Below, one piece after another: positions 16,827 through 28,680 of a stretch of 64,000 nt of DNA. Positions within the stretch are counted from its first letter, which is position 1, and the number at the start of each line of letters is the position of its first letter. The translations under genes and the position numbers were made by a program. The stretch comes from Fredinandcohnia quinoae (GTDB taxonomy: Bacteria; Bacillota; Bacilli; Bacillales; Bacillaceae_L), in assembly GCF_022427965.1 (NCBI RefSeq), contig NZ_JAKTTI010000012.1, forward strand, positions 1 to 64,000, in the 5' to 3' direction. The notes below the pieces were generated by a model. The model was not told where the DNA came from. It ran no database searches and worked only from the letters and a program-made list of their open reading frames with translations.

Positions 16827-19195
16827 GGTGCCACAACCCCTTTCACTGTGACCTGTGGTAAAGACACATACGGATCACCATTTGAGCTTTTATGAAATTT
16901 AATTAAAAGTTCGCCATCCTTTGAAAAAAATTGCTCTACATGATTTTCTTTCGTTAAGGCAAAAGTAGTGCGTTTTTCATCGATTGGCAAATATTCTCCA
17001 GTTTCCCTATTTAAGATGGAGTATTTAAGAAAATTTCCATTCATCCTTAAGTTAACAAGATCGAATTCTACCTTTTTCCCTCTTAATTGCTCAGGTAATT
17101 GAATAATATAATTATATTCTCCATCATCAAGAAAGATCTCATAAGGGGAGCCCATTCCACTATCATGAATTAATCCTTGAACGACCTCCACTCTTGTGCT
17201 GAGCATCCCAGTGTCTATGGTGAAATTACCTGAAAAGTCATTTTCAACTGTAAATGGGGAGAGGATCAAGTTAAGATTATTTTGCTTTTCTTTCTTCCCT
17301 ACCATATTGACATCAATCACCGGATCCTTTGTTACCCCAGCGATTAGAGGTTGATTATTATAACCGCCCGAAAGAAAACGGTTTGCTGCCTCATAAAGTC
17401 TTTCCTTCTTCATTTTCACTAGATCTGTTTGCTGATACATATTTGTATTAAAAAACATTGAAGGACTTGTAAGAAGCGTTTGTTTGATTTTATGATCGAT
17501 CTGTAGTGTTTCCCCTTGCTTCATCGCGCCAATTTCTATTTTCTCATTACCAGACCAAATAAAGATGTCTTCAAAATCATATGGATATCCATTTTGAATT
17601 GACCCTTTTAACTGGTTATTATGCAATGTTAATTGAACGGTAAATTGATCTTCTGTCTCTTTCTGAGCTTCTCCATAAATAGTCTTCGAAGACCAATACC
17701 CTACATGACTAAAGGTAATTTCATTCACCTTTCGCTGTTCCTCTACAACCGCACCTATTGATTGATCGAAGCCAGAATAATTATTGGTATATGGAACAGC
17801 ATTAAATTGATCCTTCGGTACAGAGAGCTTATAATTTCCACTTGTATTTGATAAAAGTGTAGTTGCTTGTATTCCAGTTAGCAGCCCATCTTTTACCTGA
17901 TATACTCCCATCTGATTAAGTTGTGGCTTAGCAATGCGATCCTTTGCCCCTATACCAAATACGACGGCTGACATCAAAATAGCAATGGAAGGAATAATCC
18001 ACCATGAATGCTCTCGCTTATCTATTTTTCGAAGAACAAAATAAAGGATTGGAATGATGATGATTAGATAAATAAGCAAAAATATGATTAACTGTGTAAC
18101 TGAATAATTAGAAGCTGGGAAAAATTCATTTGTCTCCGCAAACTCCCAATATAGCTGATCATACATATCTTGACCATTCATATATAAATTGGCATGACTC
18201 TGGTTCGCCTGTTTGATAAAGGCAGAGAACCAAGTGCTATAGCCTTCCCATGTCGATAGAGGCTGATCGCCCAAGGAAAAACTTGTTTGTAAAATCGTTC
18301 CTTTGCCAAATGGCTTCTTAATGGTTGCTGGCAGATTGTCACTTTTATGTAGTATAGCTGATCCTTCCTCTATAGCACCTGTATATAGATTCAATTCCTT
18401 AAAGGAGATTTCATCTTTTGTAGCCCCCTGTAAAAACTCTGTCTTTCCTAGACTCTCTGCTTCTGATTTCATCGGTAGCAATGGATATAGTAACCCATAT
18501 GAGCTACTTGCATCTGGAGCTGCACCCGCAATAAGAACCCCACCCGAACGAATCCATTCTTTGATAGCGAGCTGCTGCTGTTCATCCAAAGACGAAACGG
18601 CATATTCATCAATAACTAAATAATCTAACATCTCCAGCCCCAATGCCTTTTTTGGGAGCTGCTCCTTAGTCAAAGGAAGCATTTCACTTTGGATACCTGG
18701 AAGAATTCTTAATTCCTTTAGTCGGTCATAGTTTTCACTTAATACACCTATTACTTGATCACTGGAATCTATGAATTTAGGTTTAAAGGTTTTATCACCT
18801 TTAAAAGAAACTTCACTACCATTCATCCAGCTTCCTTTATATAAATGAATCGTAGATTGGTTTTGGGAGTATGATTGATAATCCTCTGTTAATCCAGGAA
18901 CAGACAGTTGATACGTTTTTGAACCTTTTTCAGGAAGTTCAACATGAACTAACATGGCTCCACCTGTATTATATGAAGGACTATATTGTATTAATAAATC
19001 CCCATTGAATGCTTCGCCACTATTTTCTAGTTTTATTGAAACTGGAAAGCCTTTCCCCCTCTTTACTTTCCCGTTAATTCCTTCTTCAAGTGAAATCTTA
19101 ATATTCACGCTCTCAGCATGTACCGGAAGAACAGTATTTCCAAATAAAAACAGGAATACTATGAGCATGAATAAAAGTTTTATAGATTTATACAA
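16823..19195 (-). CDS. Large exported membrane protein, first gene of ABC-MoxR-VWA operon
   Basis: A 790-residue protein with a signal peptide (LLFMLIVFLFLFG, cleavage after VHA near residue 27), a beta-rich N-terminal domain, and a region at about 145-330 with a GATase/DUF4350-like look (DEYAVSSLDEQQQ, IRSGGVLIAGAAPD). Two membrane helices at about 366-388 and 399-416 are followed by a 370-residue beta-rich C-terminal part. It resembles auxiliary subunits that accompany ABC-2 exporters. Two adjacent TTG codons are possible starts; the second (19195) has AGGGGGG 6 bases upstream. It is probably the first gene of the operon: 290 bases free of genes lie upstream, with a hairpin and a -10-like TATAAT (minus strand, near 19279-19284). 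Confidence 0.78.
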   Translation of the reverse strand: MYKSIKLLFMLIVFLFLFGNTVLPVHAESVNIKISLEEGINGKVKRGKGFPVSIKLENSGEAFNGDLLIQYSPSYNTGGAMLVHVELPEKGSKTYQLSVPGLTEDYQSYSQNQSTIHLYKGSWMNGSEVSFKGDKTFKPKFIDSSDQVIGVLSENYDRLKELRILPGIQSEMLPLTKEQLPKKALGLEMLDYLVIDEYAVSSLDEQQQLAIKEWIRSGGVLIAGAAPDASSSYGLLYPLLPMKSEAESLGKTEFLQGATKDEISFKELNLYTGAIEEGSAILHKSDNLPATIKKPFGKGTILQTSFSLGDQPLSTWEGYSTWFSAFIKQANQSHANLYMNGQDMYDQLYWEFAETNEFFPASNYSVTQLIIFLLIYLIIIIPILYFVLRKIDKREHSWWIIPSIAILMSAVVFGIGAKDRIAKPQLNQMGVYQVKDGLLTGIQATTLLSNTSGNYKLSVPKDQFNAVPYTNNYSGFDQSIGAVVEEQRKVNEITFSHVGYWSSKTIYGEAQKETEDQFTVQLTLHNNQLKGSIQNGYPYDFEDIFIWSGNEKIEIGAMKQGETLQIDHKIKQTLLTSPSMFFNTNMYQQTDLVKMKKERLYEAANRFLSGGYNNQPLIAGVTKDPVIDVNMVGKKEKQNNLNLILSPFTVENDFSGNFTIDTGMLSTRVEVVQGLIHDSGMGSPYEIFLDDGEYNYIIQLPEQLRGKKVEFDLVNLRMNGNFLKYSILNRETGEYLPIDEKRTTFALTKENHVEQFFSKDGELLIKFHKSSNGDPYVSLPQVTVKGVVAP

Positions 19196-19225
19196 CAAAA
19201 TCCCCCCTACTTTAAATCCGTCTAC

Positions 19226-19256
19226 ATTCCATTAAAATGAAAGACTTTTATGGAAT
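19226..19256 (-). promoter_or_regulatory. Inverted repeat in leader of the ABC-MoxR-VWA operon
   Basis: ATTCCAT (19226-19232) and ATGGAAT (19250-19256) form 7-bp arms that extend inward through A/T pairs with one bulge. It lies between a TATAAT-like -10 (minus strand, 19284-19279) and the Shine-Dalgarno sequence of the first gene, so it would be in the 5' leader. It could be an operator or an RNA hairpin. No clear -35 box was found. Confidence 0.4.
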
Positions 19257-19435
19257 ATTGAAAAACATTTACTACCATTATAAAGTATATAATTGGAAAA
19301 AGATTAACTATTTTTAATTTAATAGAAATTTATGAATAGTAGAGGATTGATTCCTCCTATCCAATAATTTTCTATTACTAAATTTTACCTCCACTATAAT
19401 AGACGAAACTGGGAGCATAAACCCCTACATAAAGC

Positions 19436-19466
19436 AAAAAAAACATGGAAATAATGATCCATGCTT
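19436..19466 (-). terminator. Intrinsic terminator after yunF
   Basis: Minus-strand stem CATGGA / TCCATG with an 8-base loop followed by a run of eight T, 19 bases past the yunF stop. Confidence 0.75.
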
Positions 19467-19484
19467 TCAAACTTACCTATTCAT

Positions 19485-20333
19485 TTAACTAAAAAAGTCT
19501 AATTGTCTTGGTCCTAATCCTTTGTATTCGATACCCAGCATACTAATAAATTGCTTCGCATTATCTGCAGCATCCCCACCTGAGTTATTATTAAATAACA
19601 CATAGATTGATTCACTCTGTTTAGAAAGTTTATTGATATGTTCGAGCCATTCTGTTAGTTCTTTATCATTATAGCGATATAAGTATCTTACTTCTCGCCA
19701 GTTGCCATCGCTTGGTTTCGTCCATCCATGTACGTTTCTTCCGTGAAATCTGACCAATGTCTTTTCTTTGCAAGTAGACTCGAGAACAATAGGCACTGAT
19801 CCGGAACCCGCCTGTGGCTCGTCGCATACCGTGTGAATCCACTTTTCCCGTTCCAAGAATGATAGTGTTTGTTCGTATAAGCTTGGAGCAAACCATGATT
19901 GATGACGAAATTCAAGCGCGACTGGGATATCTGCCATCTGCTCCCGACACCAGCGTAAGTATTCAACATTTTCTCTTTTACATTCATACCATGGCGGAAA
20001 TTGAAATAACACCATTGCTAATTTATTTGATTCTATGTATGGCTTGATGGATTGACGAAACGCCTCAAACATTTGCTCCTTTGACTCGAAAGGTATTTCA
20101 CCACGTAGATGACCTGTCATCCCTTGATAAGCTTTTACAATAAATTGAAAATCCTTTGGAGTGTCACCCAACCATTTCTCAACATTACGTTGCGATTGGA
20201 TCGCATAAAATGAAGTATCTACTTCGACAATCGGAAAATGCCCTGCATATTCCTTTAATTTATCACCAGGCTTAGTCCCATTCATGTATAAACCATCATG
20301 ATCTCCCCAGCCAGTCACACCAATATAAATCAA
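19485..20333 (-). CDS. yunF: DUF72 (UPF0759) family protein YunF
   Basis: A 282-residue TIM-barrel-like protein of the DUF72 family. Family features: an N-terminal IGVTGWGDH, EVDTSFYAIQ, FQFPPWYEC, ALEFRHQSWF, RFHGRN and VLFNNNSGGDAADNA. No enzymatic activity is established for the family. The length equals that of B. subtilis YunF. Its separation from yunD by the eight-gene operon marks where that operon was gained or retained relative to B. subtilis. Confidence 0.93.
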   Translation of the reverse strand: MIYIGVTGWGDHDGLYMNGTKPGDKLKEYAGHFPIVEVDTSFYAIQSQRNVEKWLGDTPKDFQFIVKAYQGMTGHLRGEIPFESKEQMFEAFRQSIKPYIESNKLAMVLFQFPPWYECKRENVEYLRWCREQMADIPVALEFRHQSWFAPSLYEQTLSFLEREKWIHTVCDEPQAGSGSVPIVLESTCKEKTLVRFHGRNVHGWTKPSDGNWREVRYLYRYNDKELTEWLEHINKLSKQSESIYVLFNNNSGGDAADNAKQFISMLGIEYKGLGPRQLDFFS

Positions 20334-20472
20334 CTTACTTCCCTCCCGTAACTATAACTATACAACAAAATTATTCAAGTTGTTATCAATAAACCATATA
20401 AGAATTTTAATATGTATGAGTATAGGTTTATGGGTGGAAGTTAAAGCAATTAGAAAAGAGGAAGTATATTAT

Positions 20473-20931
20473 TTACTTTCTCTTTTCCCATAAATACTGA
20501 AATCCATATAAGAAAAAAGCCTTGTAAAGGAAATACAAGAAGAATTGAAATTCATTCATCCAAACTAATTTATAAACTTTTAATTTTGTAAACAATCTTG
20601 TCATTGGAGATACAAAAAATCCTTGAAAGATAGCAGTTAACAAAATAAATTTTTTAAAATTTCCGTATGTCCATTTTAAAGACAGTAAAGACATCAAGAA
20701 CTCTGGACCTATGAGAAAAGGCAATTCATTTGAAATAGTGGACTGTGGTTTATTATAAAAAGTCCACCATCTGCGTTTTTTTCCAATTTGGAGATCAAAG
20801 CAAGTTAAAAGGAATGCAAAGATCGCTGCTGGAAGAAATCTCTTTATGTTACGTTTACCTACTAAAGGAAGTAATAGCCATGATAGTAAGACCATTGCAA
20901 TATTAAATAACCTTTGATTTTTTAATGACAT
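20473..20931 (-). CDS. CBO0543-like small membrane protein
   Basis: A 152-residue integral membrane protein with four to five hydrophobic segments and a conserved-looking centre (KKRRWWTFYNKP ... LPFLIGPEF). This pattern resembles the CBO0543 family of membrane proteins common in spore-forming Firmicutes, whose function is unknown. ATG at 20931 has GGAGGG 7 bases upstream; an in-frame upstream ATG overlaps that site. It is flanked by the suf terminator upstream and yunF downstream and appears to stand alone. Confidence 0.65.
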   Translation of the reverse strand: MSLKNQRLFNIAMVLLSWLLLPLVGKRNIKRFLPAAIFAFLLTCFDLQIGKKRRWWTFYNKPQSTISNELPFLIGPEFLMSLLSLKWTYGNFKKFILLTAIFQGFFVSPMTRLFTKLKVYKLVWMNEFQFFLYFLYKAFFLYGFQYLWEKRK

Positions 20932-21009
20932 AATCCAACCCTCCATTTCCTCTTTTTATCATTTTCTTTTATAAAGAAAATATGCTCTGTCAAATTGCAC
21001 ATGCAAAAA

Positions 21010-21042
21010 AAAAGAAAAACCCTTGATAAACAAGGGTTTTTC
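21010..21042 (-). terminator. Intrinsic terminator after the suf operon
   Basis: Ten-base perfect stem (AAAACCCTTG / CAAGGGTTTT) with a 5-base loop, and A/T runs on both sides, just beyond the sufB stop. Confidence 0.92.
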
Positions 21043-21047
21043 ATACA

Positions 21048-22445
21048 TTATCCGATAGAACCTTCCATTTCGAATTTTATCAATCTATTCATTTCAACCG
21101 CATATTCCATTGGAAGTTCTTTTGTAAATGGCTCGATGAAGCCCATTACGATCATTTCGGTTGCTTCTTGTTCAGAAACACCACGACTCATTAGATAGAA
21201 TAATTGCTCTTCAGATACCTTTGATACCTTAGCTTCGTGTTCTAATGAAATATTATCATTTAAAATTTCATTATAAGGAATTGTATCGGATGTAGATTGA
21301 TTATCCATGATTAATGTGTCACATTCGATGTTTGAACGAGCACCTTCAGCTTTACGGCCAAAGTGAACAATACCACGGTATGTTACTTTACCACCATGTT
21401 TTGAAATAGATTTCGAAACAATCGTTGAAGAAGTATTTGGTGCCAAGTGAGTCATTTTAGCACCAGCATCTTGGTGTTGACCTTTACCAGCAATAGCGAT
21501 CGAAAGTGTCATACCGCGTGCACCTTCACCTTTTAGGATAACCGCTGGGTATTTCATTGTTAGCTTAGAACCAATGTTTCCGTCAATCCATTCCATCGTT
21601 GCATTTGCATCACATACTGCACGCTTCGTTACTAGGTTGTATACGTTGTTAGCCCAGTTTTGGATTGTTGTATAACGGCAATAAGCGTCTTTTTTAATCA
21701 CGATTTCAACGACTGCACTATGAAGCGAGTTCGTTGTGTATACAGGAGCAGTACAACCTTCTACATAGTGAACATGTGCACCTTCATCAACAATAATCAA
21801 AGTACGTTCGAATTGACCCATGTTCTCAGAGTTAATACGGAAGTATGCTTGTAATGGTGTGTCTACTTTTATACCAGGTGGTACATAAATAAATGATCCA
21901 CCTGACCATACAGCAGAGTTCAATGCTGCAAACTTGTTATCAGTTGGCGGAATTGTTTTACCAAAATGTTCACGGAAAATATCTTCATTTTCTTTTAATG
22001 CACTATCAGTATCTTTAAATACAATTCCAAGTGCCTCAAGATCTTCCTTCATATTATGATAAACAACCTCTGACTCATACTGTGCAGAAACACCCGCTAA
22101 ATATTTTTGCTCTGCTTCAGGGATACCTAATTTATCAAATGTAGCTTTAATTTCTTCAGGAACCTCATCCCATGATTTCTCAGACTTCTCAGAAGGCTTA
22201 ACATAGTATGTGATTTCATCAAAGTTTAAGCTATTTAAATCGCCACCCCATTGCGGCATCGGCATTTTATAGAAATGCTCCAAAGATTTAAGACGGAAAT
22301 CAAGCATCCATTGTGGTTCTTCCTTCATTCGAGAGATTTCAATTACGATTTCTTTCGTTAAACCACGTTTTGAACGGAAAATTGAGACGTCCTTATCTGC
22401 AAAGCCATATTTGTAATCGCCAATTTCAGGCATTTTCTTTGCCAT
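21048..22445 (-). CDS. sufB: Fe-S cluster assembly scaffold subunit SufB
   Basis: A 465-residue SufB, the scaffold on which iron-sulfur clusters are built together with SufC and SufD in the cytoplasm. Recognisable segments are the N-terminal [20 protein letters not shown], the [20 protein letters not shown] strand and the C-terminal [20 protein letters not shown]. It is the last gene of sufCDSUB, 77 bases after sufU, with its own GGAG about 10 bases before the ATG. As in other Firmicutes, the operon has sufU instead of sufE. Confidence 0.97.
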   Translation of the reverse strand: MAKKMPEIGDYKYGFADKDVSIFRSKRGLTKEIVIEISRMKEEPQWMLDFRLKSLEHFYKMPMPQWGGDLNSLNFDEITYYVKPSEKSEKSWDEVPEEIKATFDKLGIPEAEQKYLAGVSAQYESEVVYHNMKEDLEALGIVFKDTDSALKENEDIFREHFGKTIPPTDNKFAALNSAVWSGGSFIYVPPGIKVDTPLQAYFRINSENMGQFERTLIIVDEGAHVHYVEGCTAPVYTTNSLHSAVVEIVIKKDAYCRYTTIQNWANNVYNLVTKRAVCDANATMEWIDGNIGSKLTMKYPAVILKGEGARGMTLSIAIAGKGQHQDAGAKMTHLAPNTSSTIVSKSISKHGGKVTYRGIVHFGRKAEGARSNIECDTLIMDNQSTSDTIPYNEILNDNISLEHEAKVSKVSEEQLFYLMSRGVSEQEATEMIVMGFIEPFTKELPMEYAVEMNRLIKFEMEGSIG

Positions 22446-22522
22446 TCGTCATTCACTCCATTTCTAGTTGTGAAAAAAGGTAGAGCATCCAATGTGAAAG
22501 ATACTCTTTTTTTTATCACAGC

Positions 22523-25480
<2,958 letters not shown>

Positions 25481-25497
25481 TTTAATCCTCCTAACGC

Positions 25498-26283
25498 TTA
25501 CGCTTCTTGACCTACAGTTTCATCTTCAATTCCTAATTCTTCTTTAATCCATTCGTATCCTTCTGCTTCTAGACGTTGTGCAAGCTCAGGACCACCAGAT
25601 TTCACAACACGTCCTTGCATCATTACATGAACTTTGTCTGGTGTAATATAGTTAAGTAGACGTTGGTAGTGAGTAATAATTAAGCAACCAAACTCAGAAC
25701 CACGCATTTCATTAATACCTTTAGAAACAACCTTTAATGCATCAATATCTAGACCTGAGTCAATTTCATCTAAAATTGCAATTTTTGGCTCAAGCATCAT
25801 TAATTGTAAAATTTCGTTACGCTTCTTTTCCCCACCTGAAAATCCTTCATTTAAATAGCGTTGTGCCATATCAGGATCCATTTCAAGGTATTCCATATTT
25901 TTATCCATTGTACGGATGAATTTCATAAGTGAAATTTCATCACCTTCTTCACGACGCGCATTAATTGCCGAACGAAGGAAGTCAGCATTTGTAACACCAC
26001 TAATTTCACTTGGATACTGCATCGCTAAGAAAAGACCAGCACGAGCGCGCTCATCAACTTCCATTTCTAATACATCTTCACCATCAAGAGTGATACTGCC
26101 ACTTGTTACTTCATATTTTGGATGCCCCATAATTGCTGATGATAAAGTGGATTTACCAGTACCATTAGGACCCATGATTGCATGGATTTCTCCACCACTA
26201 ATTTCAAGGTTCACACCTTTTAAAATTTCCTTACCATCGATTGCAACATGAAGATCTTTGATAACTAAAGTTGATCCTGCCAT
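25498..26283 (-). CDS. sufC: Fe-S cluster assembly ATPase SufC
   Basis: A 261-residue ABC-type ATPase of the SUF machinery. Walker A GPNGTGKST, signature GFSGGEKKRNEI, Walker B IAILDEIDSGLDID, and the SufC-specific dimer residues around it are all visible. The ATG at 26283 has GGAGGT 7 bases upstream; five extra upstream codons are excluded on that basis. It is the first gene of the operon; the upstream leader holds an 11-base tandem repeat (26343-26364) that may be regulatory. Confidence 0.97.
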   Translation of the reverse strand: MAGSTLVIKDLHVAIDGKEILKGVNLEISGGEIHAIMGPNGTGKSTLSSAIMGHPKYEVTSGSITLDGEDVLEMEVDERARAGLFLAMQYPSEISGVTNADFLRSAINARREEGDEISLMKFIRTMDKNMEYLEMDPDMAQRYLNEGFSGGEKKRNEILQLMMLEPKIAILDEIDSGLDIDALKVVSKGINEMRGSEFGCLIITHYQRLLNYITPDKVHVMMQGRVVKSGGPELAQRLEAEGYEWIKEELGIEDETVGQEA

Positions 26284-26342
26284 TACGACTACCTCCATTA
26301 AACAAAAAAATATTTTGTATTGTATTGAAATAAAAATAAAGC

Positions 26343-26364
26343 TTTATTCTCATTTTATTCTCAT
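26343..26364. repeat. Perfect 11-base tandem repeat upstream of sufC
   Basis: TTTATTCTCAT occurs twice head to tail, 60-81 bases before the sufC start. On the minus strand it reads ATGAGAATAAA twice. The unit equals about one helical turn, so a protein could bind two sites on one DNA face. It does not match the Fur or PerR consensus well. Confidence 0.6.
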
Positions 26365-26443
26365 TACAATCTTATAACAAATTAAAAGTGATAGCAACCT
26401 TTACAACTTGTTTAAGATAATAGTTATTTTAAAAAAGCTCATT

Positions 26444-26554
26444 CGTATGAAACCATAGGTTTCATACGCCTTCAGCTATGCTGAAAGGTGGCTTCAATTA
26501 AATGAAATCTGGAGAGCGAGCTTGCTTGCTCCTAAAGTTTCATTTAATTGAAGC
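26444..26554. repeat. Three consecutive strong hairpins between sufC and a small gene
   Basis: The intergenic region 26284-26698 contains three adjacent inverted repeats. The first has 11-bp perfect arms with a 3-base loop (26444-26454/26458-26468). The second has 6-bp arms TTCAGC/GCTGAA (26471-26476/26480-26485). The third has 17-bp perfect arms (26491-26507/26538-26554) around a 30-base loop that itself can fold. No T run follows any of them and no reading frame is convincing, so they are not ordinary terminators. Confidence 0.7.
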
Positions 26555-26642
26555 AAAATGGAGCCGATCCCTAATCAGATTCGAAGAACAACGTTATTTT
26601 TCACATAATACAAGAATTCATTCTATGATATATATTAATAGG

Positions 26643-26675
26643 AAAAAACCAGTGTATTCCGGACACTGGTTTTTG
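26643..26675 (-). terminator. Bidirectional-looking intrinsic terminator
   Basis: Eleven-base perfect arms (AAAACCAGTGT / ACACTGGTTTT) with a 7-base loop, 24 bases beyond the stop of the small gene 26699-26902. The T run is present on the minus strand. Confidence 0.85.
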
Positions 26676-26698
26676 AAAATATCTTGTCTTACCCTATC

Positions 26699-26902
26699 TT
26701 AAACATGTAGCTTTCGATCGATTTCAGCAACGAGAATTCTACCTTTTTCATATTCTTTCTCACGTCGCTGTTCAACCTTTAATCGCTCTTCGAATTTTCG
26801 ACTGTACACTTCATATCCGATACCGTGCGCCTGATGCATTGCTCTTTCCATTTCGTGCGTATAATTCAAACGTATTCGATTGATAAAAACCAATCCTTTC
26901 AT
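26699..26902 (-). CDS. Small hypothetical protein
   Basis: A 67-residue charged protein with no family I recognise. The centre (SRKFEERLKVEQRREKEYEKG) is strongly helical and charged. It has no signal peptide or membrane helix. The start is uncertain: the ATG at 26902 has no Shine-Dalgarno sequence before it, while AAAGGA lies just inside the frame, pointing to a later non-ATG start. It is followed by its own terminator, which supports it being a real gene. It is between metQ and the suf operon. Confidence 0.5.
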   Translation of the reverse strand: MKGLVFINRIRLNYTHEMERAMHQAHGIGYEVYSRKFEERLKVEQRREKEYEKGRILVAEIDRKLHV

Positions 26903-27092
26903 TTTTATTAAATATCGTGCACAGTGTTAATACTAACACCTTCAATTTTCTTCCACAAACTCGATAATTACCGATATTCTTGGATTACCCAATATATTAT
27001 AAAACCAGATAACCTTCACTGCAATCATATTTATTATTACTTCTAATAACTTTCGTATCCTCTGAAATACTCATACTTTGTTACTTAAAAAG

Positions 27093-27134
27093 AAAAAAGG
27101 GGTTGTACCAATTTATAGTGGTACAACCCTTTAA
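27093..27134 (-). terminator. Intrinsic terminator after metQ
   Basis: Minus-strand stem AAAGGGTTGTACCA / TGGTACAACCCCTTT (one bulge) followed by a T-rich tail, 8 bases beyond the metQ stop. Confidence 0.9.
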
Positions 27135-27141
27135 CCTTTTT

Positions 27142-27993
27142 CTATTCATTTGCAGGAATTACAGATCCATTATATTTTTCTTCAATAAACTTTGTAATTT
27201 CATCTGAATGTAAAACCTCTAGAAGTGCTTTAATTGCTTCACTATTCTCTTCACCTTTAGGTACGGCAATCACATTCACATATGGATTATTTTCAGGAGA
27301 TTCTATAATCAGTGCATCTTTTGACGGATTTAATCCCGCATCTAATGCATAGTTCCCATTGATAGCGACTAAGTCTCCTTCCTCACCTTCATAAATCTTT
27401 GTTAATAAAGCAGCGTCTAGATCCGTTTGGAATTGCAAATCTTTTTCGTTTTCTACGATATCATCAGTTGTTGCACTAACTTTTTCAATTCCTTCTTTTA
27501 TCTTGATTAGGCCTTCTTTTTCTAGCATAGCTAATACTCGTCCATGGTCAGCTACCGAATTACTCATAATAACAGTAGCTCCCTTTGGTAATTCATCGAT
27601 TGACTTATATTTCTTTGTGTAAAGACCAATCGGCTCAATATGAATGCCACCAGCATTTACAAGATCATAACCTTTTTCATCAATTTCTTTATTTAAGTAC
27701 GGAATATGTTGAAAGAAGTTTGCATCAAGTTCACCTTCATTTAATGCCATATTCGGTAATGCATAATCTGTGAATTCTTCAATTTCAAGATCAAACCCTT
27801 TTTCTTTAAGTAAAGGCTTTGCTTCTTCTAAAATTTCAACATGTGGAACTGGAGTAGCACCAATTTTTATTGTGACAGCTTCGCCTTCACCGTTTTTTGA
27901 TTTATCTGCTGCTCCTTCATCCTTAGAAGCACCACATGCAGCTAATGAAAATACAAGTGCAAGTAAAATAATTGTTTGTAAAAATTTCTTCAT
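27142..27993 (-). CDS. metQ: Methionine ABC transporter substrate-binding lipoprotein MetQ
   Basis: A 283-residue NlpA-family binding lipoprotein that captures methionine outside the membrane. The signal peptide ends in a lipobox (LAAC, lipidated C20) and is followed by a charged linker. The mature part carries IKIGATPVPHVEILE, the start of the binding fold in this family, and ANFFQHIPYLN. It is the third gene of metN-metP-metQ, 18 bases after metP, and is controlled by the SAM riboswitch upstream of metN. Confidence 0.95.
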   Translation of the reverse strand: MKKFLQTIILLALVFSLAACGASKDEGAADKSKNGEGEAVTIKIGATPVPHVEILEEAKPLLKEKGFDLEIEEFTDYALPNMALNEGELDANFFQHIPYLNKEIDEKGYDLVNAGGIHIEPIGLYTKKYKSIDELPKGATVIMSNSVADHGRVLAMLEKEGLIKIKEGIEKVSATTDDIVENEKDLQFQTDLDAALLTKIYEGEEGDLVAINGNYALDAGLNPSKDALIIESPENNPYVNVIAVPKGEENSEAIKALLEVLHSDEITKFIEEKYNGSVIPANE

Positions 27994-28011
27994 TTTGTTT
28001 TCCCCCTTAAG

Positions 28012-28680
28012 TTATCTTTTATCTATTATTGAAGTGACAATGTCACCAATAAACTGAATAATAAATACAATGACTAATATTAGAACTGTTGCAACAAAGG
28101 TTACATCAGGATTTGAACGATGGAAGCCTTCGAGATATGCCAATGTCCCAAGTCCACCTGCACCAACAGTACCTGCCATAGCTGTATATCCTACTAAAGC
28201 AATTGAAGTGACAGTTATTCCTGATATTATCGCAGGTAGTGATTCAGGAACATACACCTTCCAAATAATTGTTGAAGCACTTGCCCCCATGGACTTTGCA
28301 GCTTCTATTACACCTTTATCGATTTCACGAAGTGCAATTTCAACCATCCTTGCATAAAAAGGTGCTGCACCGATTACCAATGCTGGTAATGCCCCCTTCA
28401 CTCCTAACATTCCTCCCAAAAGAAACCTTGTGAACGGGATAAGTAAAATAATTAAGATAATGAATGGTATGGATCGAAATATATTAACAAAAAATGCAAT
28501 GATCGAATTCAATATTTTGTTTTGCCATATATTACCTTTAGATGTTAAAAATAGTAATAGTCCAAGGATAAGTCCTAAAATGAAAGTCAGAACTACTGAG
28601 AAAAATGTCATAGAAAGTGTTTCAACTGTCGCTTCCCAAACTTTATCCCATTTCACATTTGGAAAATATTTTTCAATCAT
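28012..28680 (-). CDS. metP: Methionine ABC transporter permease MetP (MetI-like)
   Basis: A 222-residue permease with five to six membrane segments. The EAA-type coupling motif reads EAAKSMGASASTIIWKVYVP. It overlaps the end of metN by 8 bases, so ATPase and permease are translationally coupled. Together with MetN and MetQ it imports D- and L-methionine. Confidence 0.95.
   Translation of the reverse strand: MIEKYFPNVKWDKVWEATVETLSMTFFSVVLTFILGLILGLLLFLTSKGNIWQNKILNSIIAFFVNIFRSIPFIILIILLIPFTRFLLGGMLGVKGALPALVIGAAPFYARMVEIALREIDKGVIEAAKSMGASASTIIWKVYVPESLPAIISGITVTSIALVGYTAMAGTVGAGGLGTLAYLEGFHRSNPDVTFVATVLILVIVFIIQFIGDIVTSIIDKR

Noticed and set aside
26491-26554. Integron attC site or tRNA-like structure for the 17-base hairpin
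   Set aside because: No integrase, no core GTTRRRY boundary and no tRNA features such as T-arm or anticodon loop were found.
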